From contig QALR01000024.1 in assembly GCA_003150035.1 (NCBI GenBank), positions 62,001 through 126,000 of the forward strand: a DNA stretch of 64,000 bases, in the 5' to 3' direction. Source of the DNA: Clostridiales bacterium (GTDB lineage: Bacteria > Bacillota > Clostridia > Oscillospirales > CAG-272). The notes under the pieces are model-generated. The model was not told where the DNA came from. It ran no database searches and saw only the letters and a list, made by a program, of their open reading frames with translations. Positions 35,307 through 42,832 of the stretch are shown one piece after another. Both the position numbers and the translations under genes were made by a program. The first letter of the stretch is position 1, and every line of letters starts with the position of its first letter.

Positions 35307-35961
35307 TTACATATGAAGAAATCGGAGAGCGTTTTCACCTAAGATAAGCTGCCGCTGCTCCTCGGAAAGGGCAAGCTGTTCTAAGAAACGCAACAGATGA
35401 CGTAGCACGCTATCGGGATTGGATGCATCCCCGAAATGCGCGGCGCACAGACGCAGGGAGGGGAAGCGTTCCAAAATCTTGGCAACGTCTTCCGGCTTCG
35501 CATGAACATGCGCACGAGAGGTGGGATCCATTCCCGCGTGGATGACAACAGGTAGCGCATATTCCGCACAGGCGGCAAAGATAGGCGTGAACTTGTCGTC
35601 GCAGATGTCATATCCCATAAAATCCGGATGAAGCTTGACGCCGCAGAGTCCGGCTTCTTTGATTTGTTTTGCTGCTGTGCGAATATTCGGATAATCGGGA
35701 TGGATGGATCCAAAGGAATAAATCCGATTCTGATAATGGTTGATCTGCACGGCAAATTCATTGACATGGTCCTGCTGACGGGCATTGGTGGCGATGTTCA
35801 GAACAAAGCATTTGTCGACGCCATCACGGTCAAGCACGGAGAGCAGTCCATCTGCTGTGGCGTCACATCTGGGAAACAGAGCGTCATTCGCCTTTAATTT
35901 TAGAAAGAGCGCGGGGTGCCAACGCGTTCGGGAAACAATGGGTATGTGCGTCAACGATCAT
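35307..35961 (-). pseudogene. Amidohydrolase (TIM-barrel metal hydrolase), reading frame broken near the N-terminus
   Basis: The main frame (to 35307) matches an amidohydrolase_2-type TIM barrel (GVKLHPDFMGYD, LPVVIHAGMDPTSR and LRLCAAHFGDAS carry the later metal and histidine sites). The conserved N-terminal DxHxH motif lies in another frame, starting at ATG 35961 (MIVDAHTHCFPNALAP). Deleting one base in the run of four A (minus strand; 35901-35898 on plus) joins ALSK to LKANDALFP and restores a normal 217-residue protein. That ATG overlaps the last bases of the TSCPD gene, so it is the real start. The break may be sequencing error or mutation. Confidence 0.75.
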
Positions 35962-36214
35962 TGTCTTTTATCGCTTCCTCGATTGCGTGCGCAAGCTGAT
36001 CAGGACAGGAGGTTCCTCTCCCTGCGCAGTCTGTGCCTTTCAGACGTTTTACTACATCTTCCGCTTTCATTCCCTGAACGAGCGCGGAAATTCCTTTCGT
36101 GTTGCCGTTGCAGCCGCCGACGAACTGTACCGACCGGATGATTCCGTCTTCTATCTGAACGTTGATTTGACGCGAGCAAGTGCCGCGGGTCATGTATGTG
36201 ATTTCTTTTTTCAT
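35951..36214 (-). CDS. TSCPD-domain protein (TIGR03905-type)
   Basis: This 87-residue protein is a small TSCPD-domain protein with the signature RGTSCPDQLA near its end and the preceding GGCNGNTKGIS segment. In longer proteins the domain is attached to ribonucleotide reductases; free-standing copies have no established role. Conserved cysteines (CSRQI, GGCNGN, TDCAGRGTSCPD) suggest metal binding or redox chemistry. ATG 36214 is used; a TTG at 36226 is possible because GGAGG lies immediately before it. It has its own promoter and a structured leader, and it overlaps the amidohydrolase start. Confidence 0.85.
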   Translation of the reverse strand: MKKEITYMTRGTCSRQINVQIEDGIIRSVQFVGGCNGNTKGISALVQGMKAEDVVKRLKGTDCAGRGTSCPDQLAHAIEEAIKDNDR

Positions 36215-36261
36215 CCGTACTGTCAAAGCCTCCGCTTTGTTTGTTGGTTCTTTGGGCTTCT

Positions 36262-36312
36262 GCTGCCTCGGGGAACCCTTCGGCAGCTTCCGTAGCGAGG
36301 AGTTCCCGGAAG
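36262..36312 (-). promoter_or_regulatory. Candidate kissing-loop leader of the TSCPD gene
   Basis: On the minus strand two adjacent hairpins lie in the leader: CTTCCG/CGGAAG (36312-36307 with 36292-36287) and GCTGCC/GGCAGC (36287-36282 with 36267-36262). Their loops hold GGGAAC (36307-36302) and GTTCCC (36276-36271), which are fully complementary. This would be a loop-loop interaction of five or six pairs. The leader lies 10 to 60 bases after the predicted start site. No known riboswitch class was recognised. Confidence 0.4.
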
Positions 36313-36324
36313 TGTAACGTCCCT

Positions 36325-36333
36325 ATTATAGCA
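36325..36333 (-). promoter_or_regulatory. Extended -10 promoter of the TSCPD-amidohydrolase-tRNA unit
   Basis: On the minus strand TGCTATAAT (36333 down to 36325) is an extended -10 element. No clear -35 box is seen. The predicted start is near 36318, upstream of the leader hairpins. Confidence 0.55.
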
Positions 36334-36455
36334 TAGAAACGGAGAAAATGCGCCGTTTTTTGAAAAAAAGATGAAATTTGTGAATAATAGACAAAAAAAC
36401 GGCAAAAAATTCTCTAAAGTTTTCCGGAAATACTTTTGAAAAGTTTGAAAAAGTC

Positions 36456-36484
36456 TTGATTTTATCGGGGAAATACGCTAAAAT
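36456..36484 (+). promoter_or_regulatory. Promoter of the ribosomal S10-spc-alpha superoperon
   Basis: TTGATT (36456-36461), a 17-base spacer and TAAAAT (36479-36484) give a predicted start at about 36491, leaving a leader of about 310 bases before rpsJ. The preceding 100 bases are A+T-rich, as is common upstream of ribosomal promoters. Confidence 0.7.
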
Positions 36485-36490
36485 AGAAAA

Positions 36491-36783
36491 GCTTGATGTG
36501 CGAGGAAGCGGGAGGTTGCCGTGGAAACGGGGAATTTCCGCAGAGTATGTCCGATAAACGGGCGACGGTTTCGTTCTGTGAACGACGGTATTCCGGATAT
36601 TGCGCCGCGTGCGGCGTCAATCCGAAAAAGGAATGCGACAGCCGGAGTTTTCCGGTTTTTTCTTAGGGTGGTTGGAAACGCCCGGGATGGTGTTCAAGAG
36701 GAACCGCGCACTGTGTGCTTCCCAATAGAAATAGTTTATAGAAGAAGCTCCGGTGTACGCCGACACAAATGAAATCATGATGC
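36491..36783 (+). promoter_or_regulatory. S10-type leader with an internal intrinsic terminator (attenuator)
   Basis: The untranslated leader of rpsJ contains an interrupted hairpin around GCCGC/GCGGC (about 36596-36625, closed by GGA/TCC) followed by a stem CCGGA/TCCGG (36642-36646/36651-36655) and a T6 run (36656-36661), which looks like a transcription attenuator. In other bacteria the S10 operon leader is a target of r-protein L4, so this may be the equivalent here. The ribosome site is AAGGAGGC just before rpsJ. Confidence 0.5.
36642..36661 (+). terminator. Attenuator terminator in the rpsJ leader
   Basis: The stem CCGGA/TCCGG with loop GTTT is followed by TTTTTT, about 150 bases after the predicted start and 140 before rpsJ. 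Placed inside the leader, it would let the superoperon be controlled by premature termination. Confidence 0.6.
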
Positions 36784-36799
36784 AAGGAGGCAAAATCAA

Positions 36800-37111
36800 G
36801 TGGCAGTAAGTGAAAAAATCAGAATCAGACTGAAAAGCTACGACCATACGCTGGTCGATGCGGCGGCGGAAAAGATTGTGGAAACCGCAAAAAGAAACGG
36901 TGCGACTGTGTCAGGCCCCATTCCGCTTCCCACGGAAAAGGAGATCATCACCATTCTCCGCGCAGTCCACAAAGATAAGGACAGCCGTGAACAGTTTGAG
37001 TACAGAACTCACAAGAGACTGATTGATGTTATCAAGCCGTCTCAGAAAGCCATCGAGGCTCTCACGTCCCTCGAACTTCCGGCCGGCGTTGAAATCGAAA
37101 TCAAACTCTAA
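36800..37111 (+). CDS. rpsJ: 30S ribosomal protein S10
   Basis: The 103-residue S10 has the family sequence features KIRIRLKSYDH, SGPIPLPTEK, REQFEYRTHKRLIDV and LELPAGVEIEIKL. It belongs to the 30S head and also acts with NusB in antitermination. GTG at 36800 is the start (next residues AVSEK). It opens the ribosomal superoperon. Confidence 0.97.
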   Translation: MAVSEKIRIRLKSYDHTLVDAAAEKIVETAKRNGATVSGPIPLPTEKEIITILRAVHKDKDSREQFEYRTHKRLIDVIKPSQKAIEALTSLELPAGVEIEIKL

Positions 37112-37141
37112 ATCGGAGCGAGAGGCAGATTTCCGGAGGGG

Positions 37142-37230
37142 CATGCGCGTTTTTTGCGCATGATCCGGTTGGTCAAGTTGACCCGCCCGCGGTGAGCGGT
37201 GGTCAACCAATAACCTTATAAGGAGGAAAA
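37142..37230 (+). promoter_or_regulatory. Hairpin-rich gap between rpsJ and rplC
   Basis: The 121-base gap holds a hairpin CATGCGC/GCGCATG with a T-rich loop (37142-37162) and a three-part element: GGTCAA (37171-37176), TTGACC (37178-37183), GGTCAA (37201-37206). The middle copy can pair with either neighbour, giving mutually exclusive structures just before the rplC ribosome site, where CCTTATAAGG overlaps AAGGAGG. It may be a translational switch. Confidence 0.4.
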
Positions 37231-37232
37231 AC

Positions 37233-37865
37233 ATGAAAAAGGGTATTATCGGAAAGAAAATCGGTATGACACAGGTTTTCGATGAAATCGGAAACGTCAT
37301 TCCGGTAACCATCATTGAAGCCGGTCCCTGCGTGGTGGCGCAGAAGAAAACTGTGGAAAAGGACGGCTATTCCAGCGTTCAGCTTGGCTTTGAGGATATT
37401 GTGGAGAGAAAGCTGAACAAGGCGGAAAAAGGACACTTCACAAAAGCAGGCGTGGCAATGAAAAAGCATCTGAAAGAATTCAGACTGGACGATGCGGCCA
37501 ATATGAACGTGGGCGACATTATCGCCGCCGATGTGTTTGCGGCAGGAGACAGAGTGGACGTTACCGGTATCACGAAAGGCCGTGGTTATTCCGGTGTTAT
37601 CAAAAGATGGGGCTGCCACAAGCTGCGCATGACGCACGGCGTCGGGCCGGTTCATCGTCAGCCGGGTTCTATGGGCGCGAACTCCAGTCCGTCCAGAATC
37701 TTTAAAAACAAGAAAATGGCGGGGCAATATGGAAACGAGCAGGTGACGGTCCTCAACCTCGATGTTGTCCGTGTCGACGCCGATAAAAATCTGATTGCCG
37801 TGAAGGGTGCCGTCCCCGGTGCCAAGGGCGGTATCGTGTTCATTCGCAACACAGTCAAGGCGTGA
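37233..37865 (+). CDS. rplC: 50S ribosomal protein L3
   Basis: L3 binds near the 3' end of 23S rRNA and helps nucleate 50S assembly. The 210-residue protein shows KKGIIGKKIGMTQVFDE, GKGRGYSGVIKRWG-like TKGRGYSGVIKRWG and GPVHRQPGSMGANSSPSR. It starts with ATG after AAGGAGG. Confidence 0.97.
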   Translation: MKKGIIGKKIGMTQVFDEIGNVIPVTIIEAGPCVVAQKKTVEKDGYSSVQLGFEDIVERKLNKAEKGHFTKAGVAMKKHLKEFRLDDAANMNVGDIIAADVFAAGDRVDVTGITKGRGYSGVIKRWGCHKLRMTHGVGPVHRQPGSMGANSSPSRIFKNKKMAGQYGNEQVTVLNLDVVRVDADKNLIAVKGAVPGAKGGIVFIRNTVKA

Positions 37866-37881
37866 GAAGGAGGAAGAAACG

Positions 37882-38505
37882 ATGCCTAACATGAAAGTTT
37901 TGGACATGACCGGCAAAGAGGTCGGAACCGTCGAGCTTGCGGATTCCGTGTTTGCCGCTGCGGTCAATGCGGCCGTGCTCCACGCCGCTGTCAGGGCGTA
38001 CCTTCTCAACCAGAGACAGGGCACGCAGTCGACGCTTACAAGAACGGAAGTTTCCGGCGGCGGAAAAAAGCCGTGGAGACAAAAGGGTACAGGCAGAGCA
38101 AGACAGGGTTCCACACGCGCTCCCCAGTGGACACACGGCGGCGTGGCGCTCGGGCCGAAGCCAAGATCCTATCGTGTCGACCTCAATAAAAAGGTCAAGA
38201 GAGTCGCCATGAAGAGCGCTCTCTCGAGCAAAGTTGCCGATGAGGCGTTGGTGGTGGTGGATGCTATCGCGGCGACCGAATATAAAACGCGCGCGATGGT
38301 GAAGATGCTCTCCGACGTCGGCGCCGCAGGAAAAGCGCTCGTCGTGCTTCCTGCGAAAGACGAGATGACGACAAAGAGCTTTGCCAATATTCCGGGTGTG
38401 AAAACAGCCTATGTCAACACGCTCAATGTTTACGATATCTTAAACTGCGACAAGCTTGTCGTGGCGCTGGATGCGGTGAAGAAAATCGAGGAGGTGTACG
38501 CATGA
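37882..38505 (+). CDS. rplD: 50S ribosomal protein L4
   Basis: The 207-residue L4 shows VRAYLLNQRQGTQSTLTRTEVSGGGKK (in part), GRARQGSTRAPQWTHGGVALGP and late NTLNVYDILNCDKLV. In several bacteria L4 also represses its own S10 operon, which is relevant to the leader upstream. The start ATG at 37882 follows AAGGAGG; the frame extends further upstream into rplC without a better start. Confidence 0.97.
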   Translation: MPNMKVLDMTGKEVGTVELADSVFAAAVNAAVLHAAVRAYLLNQRQGTQSTLTRTEVSGGGKKPWRQKGTGRARQGSTRAPQWTHGGVALGPKPRSYRVDLNKKVKRVAMKSALSSKVADEALVVVDAIAATEYKTRAMVKMLSDVGAAGKALVVLPAKDEMTTKSFANIPGVKTAYVNTLNVYDILNCDKLVVALDAVKKIEEVYA

Positions 38506-38795
38506 AATTTGCTCACGATATTATCGTAAGACCGGTTGTGACGGAAAAGAGCCTTGAGGCGACAAAATCCAAACGCTACACCTTCGAGGTTCAGAAGAAT
38601 GCGACCAAGCCCGAAATCGCGCAGGCGGTTGAGGAGGCTTTCGGCGTTACGGTGGCAAAGGTCAACACAATCAATATGAAAAAGAAACCGAAGAGACTCG
38701 GCGTTCATGCCGGCTATACGAAGGCTTGGAAGAAAGCCATCGTCACGCTGAAGGCGGATTCGAAAACCATCGAGTTCTTCGACGGCATGATTTGA
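38502..38795 (+). CDS. rplW: 50S ribosomal protein L23
   Basis: The 97-residue L23 lies at the peptide exit tunnel and contacts trigger factor and SRP. It shows IIVRPVVTEKS, YTFEVQKNATKPEI and VAKVNTINMKKKPKR. Its ATG overlaps the rplD stop (ATGA). Confidence 0.97.
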   Translation: MKFAHDIIVRPVVTEKSLEATKSKRYTFEVQKNATKPEIAQAVEEAFGVTVAKVNTINMKKKPKRLGVHAGYTKAWKKAIVTLKADSKTIEFFDGMI

Positions 38796-38810
38796 TGAGG
38801 AGGTAAGAGA

Positions 38811-39644
38811 ATGGCTACGATCAAGTATAAACCGACAACGCCCGCAAGACGCAATATGTCGGTGCCGGATTTCGCGGAAATCACGAAATTCTCTCCCGAA
38901 AAAAGTCTTGTTGTGATCAAGAAAAAGCATGCCGGCAGAAACAGCTACGGCAGAATCACGGTCCGCCACAAGGGCGGCGGCAATAAGCAGAAATACAGAA
39001 TCATCGATTTCAAGCGTGCCTATACGGACGAGGCGGCGACCGTTATCGGTATCGAATACGATCCGAACAGAACCGCTTATATCGCGCTTCTGCAATATGA
39101 GGACGGCACGAAGAAATATATGATTGCGCCTGTCGGCCTTACCGACGGAGACAAGGTATACTCCGGGGCGAATGCCGATATCAAGCCCGGCAACACGCTT
39201 CCGATTGCGAATATTCCCGTCGGCACGTTTATTTACAACATCGAGCTGTATCCCGGCAAGGGCGGCCAGCTTGTCCGTTCGGCGGGCTCGGCAGCACAGC
39301 TGATGGCAAAAGAGAACGGTATGGCGCAGGTAAGACTTCCTTCTGGTGAGGTGAGGCTGATTCGTCTTGACTGCCGCGCCCAGATCGGTCAGGTTTCCAA
39401 CATCGACCATGAAAACGTGAAAATCGGTAAAGCAGGTAAAACGCGCCACCGCGGCATTCGTCCGACGGTCCGCGGCTCCGTTATGAACCCCTGCGACCAT
39501 CCGCACGGCGGCGGCGAGGGCCGTTCGCCGATCGGACGCCCCTCTCCTGTGACCCCGTGGGGCAAGCCTGCTCTCGGCTATAAGACGAGAGACAAGAAGG
39601 CGAGAACCGAGCGGTTCATCGTCAAGCATAGAAACGGTAAATAA
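38811..39644 (+). CDS. rplB: 50S ribosomal protein L2
   Basis: The 277-residue L2 is needed for subunit association and peptidyl transfer. It shows GGGNKQKYRIIDFKR, QYEDGTKKYMIAP and the late GVAMNPVDHPHGGGEG-like VMNPCDHPHGGGEGRSPIG, with a cysteine in place of valine. ATG follows GAGGAGGTAAGAG-type RBS. Confidence 0.97.
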   Translation: MATIKYKPTTPARRNMSVPDFAEITKFSPEKSLVVIKKKHAGRNSYGRITVRHKGGGNKQKYRIIDFKRAYTDEAATVIGIEYDPNRTAYIALLQYEDGTKKYMIAPVGLTDGDKVYSGANADIKPGNTLPIANIPVGTFIYNIELYPGKGGQLVRSAGSAAQLMAKENGMAQVRLPSGEVRLIRLDCRAQIGQVSNIDHENVKIGKAGKTRHRGIRPTVRGSVMNPCDHPHGGGEGRSPIGRPSPVTPWGKPALGYKTRDKKARTERFIVKHRNGK

Positions 39645-39661
39645 AGGAGGAGGGCAATAAA

Positions 39662-39943
39662 ATGAGCAGAAGCCTGAAAAAAGGACCTTTCGTGGAAGAG
39701 AAGCTCTTCTCAAGAGTCGTTGCGATGAATGAAAAGGGCGAAAAAAAGGTGATTAAGACATGGTCCCGCGCGTCCGTGATTTTCCCTGAGTTTGTGGGAC
39801 ATACCATTGCGGTTCACGACGGCAGAAAGCACGTTCCGGTCTATGTGACCGAGGATATGGTCGGCCACAGACTCGGCGAGTTTGCACCCACCAGAACGTT
39901 TAAGGGCCATGCAGGTTCAAAAACATCCAACAACGGTAAATAA
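39662..39943 (+). CDS. rpsS: 30S ribosomal protein S19
   Basis: The 93-residue S19 is in the 30S head and shows RSLKKGPFVEEKL, TIAVHDGRKHVPVYVTEDMVGH and LGEFAPTRTFKGHAG. ATG at 39662 follows GGAGGAGGGC. Confidence 0.97.
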   Translation: MSRSLKKGPFVEEKLFSRVVAMNEKGEKKVIKTWSRASVIFPEFVGHTIAVHDGRKHVPVYVTEDMVGHRLGEFAPTRTFKGHAGSKTSNNGK

Positions 39944-39975
39944 TCTCGCACCAAAGCGAAGGGAGGCAAAATCAA

Positions 39976-40317
39976 ATGGAATCAAGAGCATACCTAAAAT
40001 ATGCCAGAATATCCCCGCGCAAAGTACAGATTGTGCTTGACCTCATCAGAGGGAAGGATGCGGGAGAGGCAATGGCAATTCTGAAAAACACTCCTAAATC
40101 TGCGAGTGAATACCTCATCAAGCTGTTGAAAAGCGCGGTTGCGAACGCGGAGCACAATTTCAGCATGGATGTGAGCAGACTGTACGTATCCGAATGCTTC
40201 GTCTGCCCGGGACCGACGCTGAAAAGAATCATGCCCCGTGCAAGGGGAAGCGCAGACAGAATCCTGAAGAGAACCAGTCATGTGACGATTGCTCTCAAGG
40301 AAAAAGAAGAAGCTTGA
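39976..40317 (+). CDS. rplV: 50S ribosomal protein L22
   Basis: The 113-residue L22 lines the exit tunnel. It shows YLKYARISPRKVQIVLDLIRGK, AVANAEHNFSMD and GPTLKRIMPRARGSADRILKR. The start ATG at 39976 follows GGGAGGC; the region before it in the same gap is short (32 bases). Confidence 0.97.
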   Translation: MESRAYLKYARISPRKVQIVLDLIRGKDAGEAMAILKNTPKSASEYLIKLLKSAVANAEHNFSMDVSRLYVSECFVCPGPTLKRIMPRARGSADRILKRTSHVTIALKEKEEA

Positions 40318-40333
40318 AAAGGAGGCAGGAAGA

Positions 40334-41167
40334 ATGGGTCAGAAGGTTAATCCGCACGGTCTGCGTGTCGGTGTCATCAAAGATTGGGATTCAAGATGGT
40401 TCGCCAAAGATGAAGATTTCGGCGATACCCTTGTCTCCGATTATCAAATCAGAAAATATCTGAAGGACAAATTGAAGCTTGCCGGAATTCCGAAGGTGGA
40501 AATCGAGCGCTCAAACGCAGGAGTCAAGGTCTTTATTCACTGCGCGAAGCCCGGTATGGTCATCGGACGCGGCGGCTCGGAGATCGAAAAGCTTCGTGCT
40601 GCCATCGAAAAAATGACCGGCAAGGCTGTCAGCGTCAATGTGGTTGAGATCAAAAATCCGGATATCAATGCTCAGCTTGTTGCGGAAGCTATTTCCGAGC
40701 AGCTTGAGAAGCGTGTGGCATTCCGCCGCGCGATGAAGCAAGCCATCGGCAGAACGATGAGACTTGGCGCGAAGGGAATTAAAATTTCCGTTTCCGGACG
40801 TCTCGGCGGCGCCGAGATCGCGAGAAGCGAGCATTATCATGAGGGAACCATTCCGCTTCAGACGCTCAGAGCGGACATCGACTATGGTTTCTGGGAAGCT
40901 AACACCACTTATGGAAAGATCGGCGTAAAGGTTTGGATTTATAAAGGCGAAGTACTCTCCGGCAGAGCCGGCGCCCAGACGGAAGCGCCCGCTGAAAGAC
41001 GCGAGAGACGGGATCGCCGTGACCGCGGCGACCGCAGAGGTGCAGGCCGCGGGGATCGCGGCGGCCGTGGAGACCGCAGAGGCGGCGCGCCGAGACAGGG
41101 AGGCGCAGGCGCCCCGAGAGAGTCCAGAGAAGGAGGCAGAAGAAATGTTGTTGCCAAAGAGAGTTAA
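40334..41167 (+). CDS. rpsC: 30S ribosomal protein S3 with an arginine/glycine-rich C-terminal extension
   Basis: The protein has the normal S3 core to about residue 212 (MGQKVNPHGLRVGV, KH domain with VIGRGGSEIEKLR, and TTYGKIGVKVWIYKGE) and then about 60 extra residues rich in R, D, G and A (RRERRDRRDRGDRRG, GRGDRGG, GGRR). S3 is usually 210-240 residues; this one has 277. The extension is probably disordered and RNA-binding in character. Its gene overlaps rplP by 23 bases. The ATG at 40334 follows AGGAGGCAGGAAGA; an earlier frame extension overlaps rplV. Confidence 0.95.
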   Translation: MGQKVNPHGLRVGVIKDWDSRWFAKDEDFGDTLVSDYQIRKYLKDKLKLAGIPKVEIERSNAGVKVFIHCAKPGMVIGRGGSEIEKLRAAIEKMTGKAVSVNVVEIKNPDINAQLVAEAISEQLEKRVAFRRAMKQAIGRTMRLGAKGIKISVSGRLGGAEIARSEHYHEGTIPLQTLRADIDYGFWEANTTYGKIGVKVWIYKGEVLSGRAGAQTEAPAERRERRDRRDRGDRRGAGRGDRGGRGDRRGGAPRQGGAGAPRESREGGRRNVVAKES

Positions 41168-41564
41168 ATACAGACGTGTGCATCGCGGCCGTCTCAAAGG
41201 CAAGGCGACCCGCGGCAATACGGTGACATACGGCTCTTATGGTCTTGCGGCGCTTGAGCCCGCATGGATCACGAGCAATCAGATTGAGGCTGCCCGTATT
41301 GCTATGACGCGTTATATCAAGCGTGGCGGTCAGGTTTGGATCAAGATTTTCCCCGACAAGCCTATCACCGAGAAGCCGGCGGAAACCCGAATGGGTTCCG
41401 GTAAGGGTTCTCCGGAATATTGGGTTGCCGTGGTGAAGCCGGGACGGGTTATGTTTGAGATGGACGGCGTTTCTGAGGAAGTCGCCAAAGAAGCCATGCG
41501 CCTTGCGTCGCACAAGCTCCCGATCAAATGTAAATTCGTGAAAAAAGAAGCAGGGGAGGAATAA
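41145..41564 (+). CDS. rplP: 50S ribosomal protein L16
   Basis: The 139-residue L16 shows MLLPKRVKYRRVHRGR, GSYGLAALEP, AARIAMTRYIKRGG and MGSGKGSPEYWVAVVKPGR. The start ATG at 41145 follows AAGGAGGC and lies inside the end of rpsC, so the S3 tail and the L16 start are encoded in different frames. Confidence 0.97.
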   Translation: MLLPKRVKYRRVHRGRLKGKATRGNTVTYGSYGLAALEPAWITSNQIEAARIAMTRYIKRGGQVWIKIFPDKPITEKPAETRMGSGKGSPEYWVAVVKPGRVMFEMDGVSEEVAKEAMRLASHKLPIKCKFVKKEAGEE

Positions 41565-41568
41565 TACA

Positions 41569-41760
41569 GTGAAAGCTACGGAACTGAGAAGCATGACTTC
41601 CGCTGAACTCACCTCTAAGCTCAAGGAGCTGAAAAGCGACCTTTTCAAGCTTCGTTTCCAGAATGAGATCAATCAGCTCGACAATCCCCACAAGATCTCC
41701 GATGTCAAACGCGACATCGCGAGAGTGATGACGGTCCTTCGCGAGAAGGAAGCGGAATAA
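41569..41760 (+). CDS. rpmC: 50S ribosomal protein L29
   Basis: The 63-residue L29 shows KATELRSMTSAELTSKLKEL and LRFQNEINQLDNP. GTG at 41569 is the start, four bases after the rplP stop. Confidence 0.96.
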   Translation: MKATELRSMTSAELTSKLKELKSDLFKLRFQNEINQLDNPHKISDVKRDIARVMTVLREKEAE

Positions 41761-41782
41761 GCCATAGAGAGGAGAGTATGTC

Positions 41783-42049
41783 ATGAGTGAAACGATGGAG
41801 AGAAATCTCAGAAAGACAAGAGTCGGCAAGGTCGTAAGCGATAAAATGGATAAAACCATCGTCGTTGCGATTGAGGACAACGTGAAACATCCGGTCTACG
41901 GCAAAGTCATCAAAAGAACGGTGAAATTCAAAGCGCACGACGAGAACAACGAGTGCGGCATCGGCGACAAGGTCATGATCATGGAGACAAGACCTCTTTC
42001 CAAGGAAAAGAGATGGCGTCTGGTTCAGATCATCGAGAAAGCAAAATAA
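41783..42049 (+). CDS. rpsQ: 30S ribosomal protein S17
   Basis: The 88-residue S17 shows RKTRVGKVVSDKMDKTIVV, HPVYGKVIKRTVKFKAHDE and IMETRPLSKEKRWRLV. ATG at 41783 follows GAGAGGAGAG. Confidence 0.97.
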   Translation: MSETMERNLRKTRVGKVVSDKMDKTIVVAIEDNVKHPVYGKVIKRTVKFKAHDENNECGIGDKVMIMETRPLSKEKRWRLVQIIEKAK

Positions 42050-42117
42050 ATTCATAGTGCAAGGCTAGAGCGTATATCGCAGCCTGTGAGATGTGAATAT
42101 TCAAGGAGGAAAGCACA

Positions 42118-42486
42118 ATGATACAGCAACAATCATTGATGAAGGTCGCCGATAATACCGGCGCGAAAGAGCTTATGTGCATCAGAGTGCTCGGCGGTAC
42201 CGGAAGAAGATACGGCAATATCGGAGATGTTGTGGTCGCCTGCGTCAAAAAAGCGGCGCCCGGCGGAACCGTGAAAAAGGGCGAGGTCGTCAGAGCCGTC
42301 ATTGTCCGTTCGGTGAAGGGTATCAAAAGAGCGGACGGCTCCTATCTCAAATTCGATGAGAATGCGGCCGTCATTATCAAAGAAGACAAAACGCCGAGAG
42401 GCACCCGTATTTTCGGGCCTGTGGCGAGAGAGCTGCGTGAGAAGGATTATATCAAGATTCTTTCCCTCGCTCCGGAAGTACTGTAA
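42118..42486 (+). CDS. rplN: 50S ribosomal protein L14
   Basis: The 122-residue L14 shows MIQQQSLMKVADNTGAKELMCI, GGTGRRYGNIGDVVV and FDENAAVIIKEDKTPRGTRIFG. ATG at 42118 follows AAGGAGG. A 68-base gap precedes it. Confidence 0.97.
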   Translation: MIQQQSLMKVADNTGAKELMCIRVLGGTGRRYGNIGDVVVACVKKAAPGGTVKKGEVVRAVIVRSVKGIKRADGSYLKFDENAAVIIKEDKTPRGTRIFGPVARELREKDYIKILSLAPEVL

Positions 42487-42500
42487 GGGAGGAATCGGGG

Positions 42501-42815
42501 ATGAATAAGGTTCATGTAAGAAGAGACGATACCGTTATTGTACTTTCCGGCGACGACAAGGGCGCCAAGGGGAAGGTTGTCGCGGTGTCTCCCGACGAGC
42601 ATAAGGTCATTGTCGAGAAGGTCAATGTCCAGACAAAGCATATGAAGCCCAGAAAGCAGGGTCAGGCAGGCGGCATCATCAAGGTGGAGGGTGCCATCTA
42701 TGCCGATAAGGTCGCGCTTTACTGCGCGAGCTGCGGTAAGGGCGTCCGTTCCAAGGTGAAAATCGAGGACGGAAAGAAAATCCGCGTTTGTGCCAAATGC
42801 GGAAAGAAAATTTAA
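42501..42815 (+). CDS. rplX: 50S ribosomal protein L24
   Basis: The 104-residue L24 has the KOW start (KVHVRRDDTVIVLSGDDKGAKGKV) and a C-terminal zinc-ribbon-like pair CASCGKG...CAKCGKK, common in clostridial L24. ATG at 42501 follows GGGAGGAAT. Confidence 0.97.
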   Translation: MNKVHVRRDDTVIVLSGDDKGAKGKVVAVSPDEHKVIVEKVNVQTKHMKPRKQGQAGGIIKVEGAIYADKVALYCASCGKGVRSKVKIEDGKKIRVCAKCGKKI

Positions 42816-42832
42816 TGCGGAGGGAACGGAAA

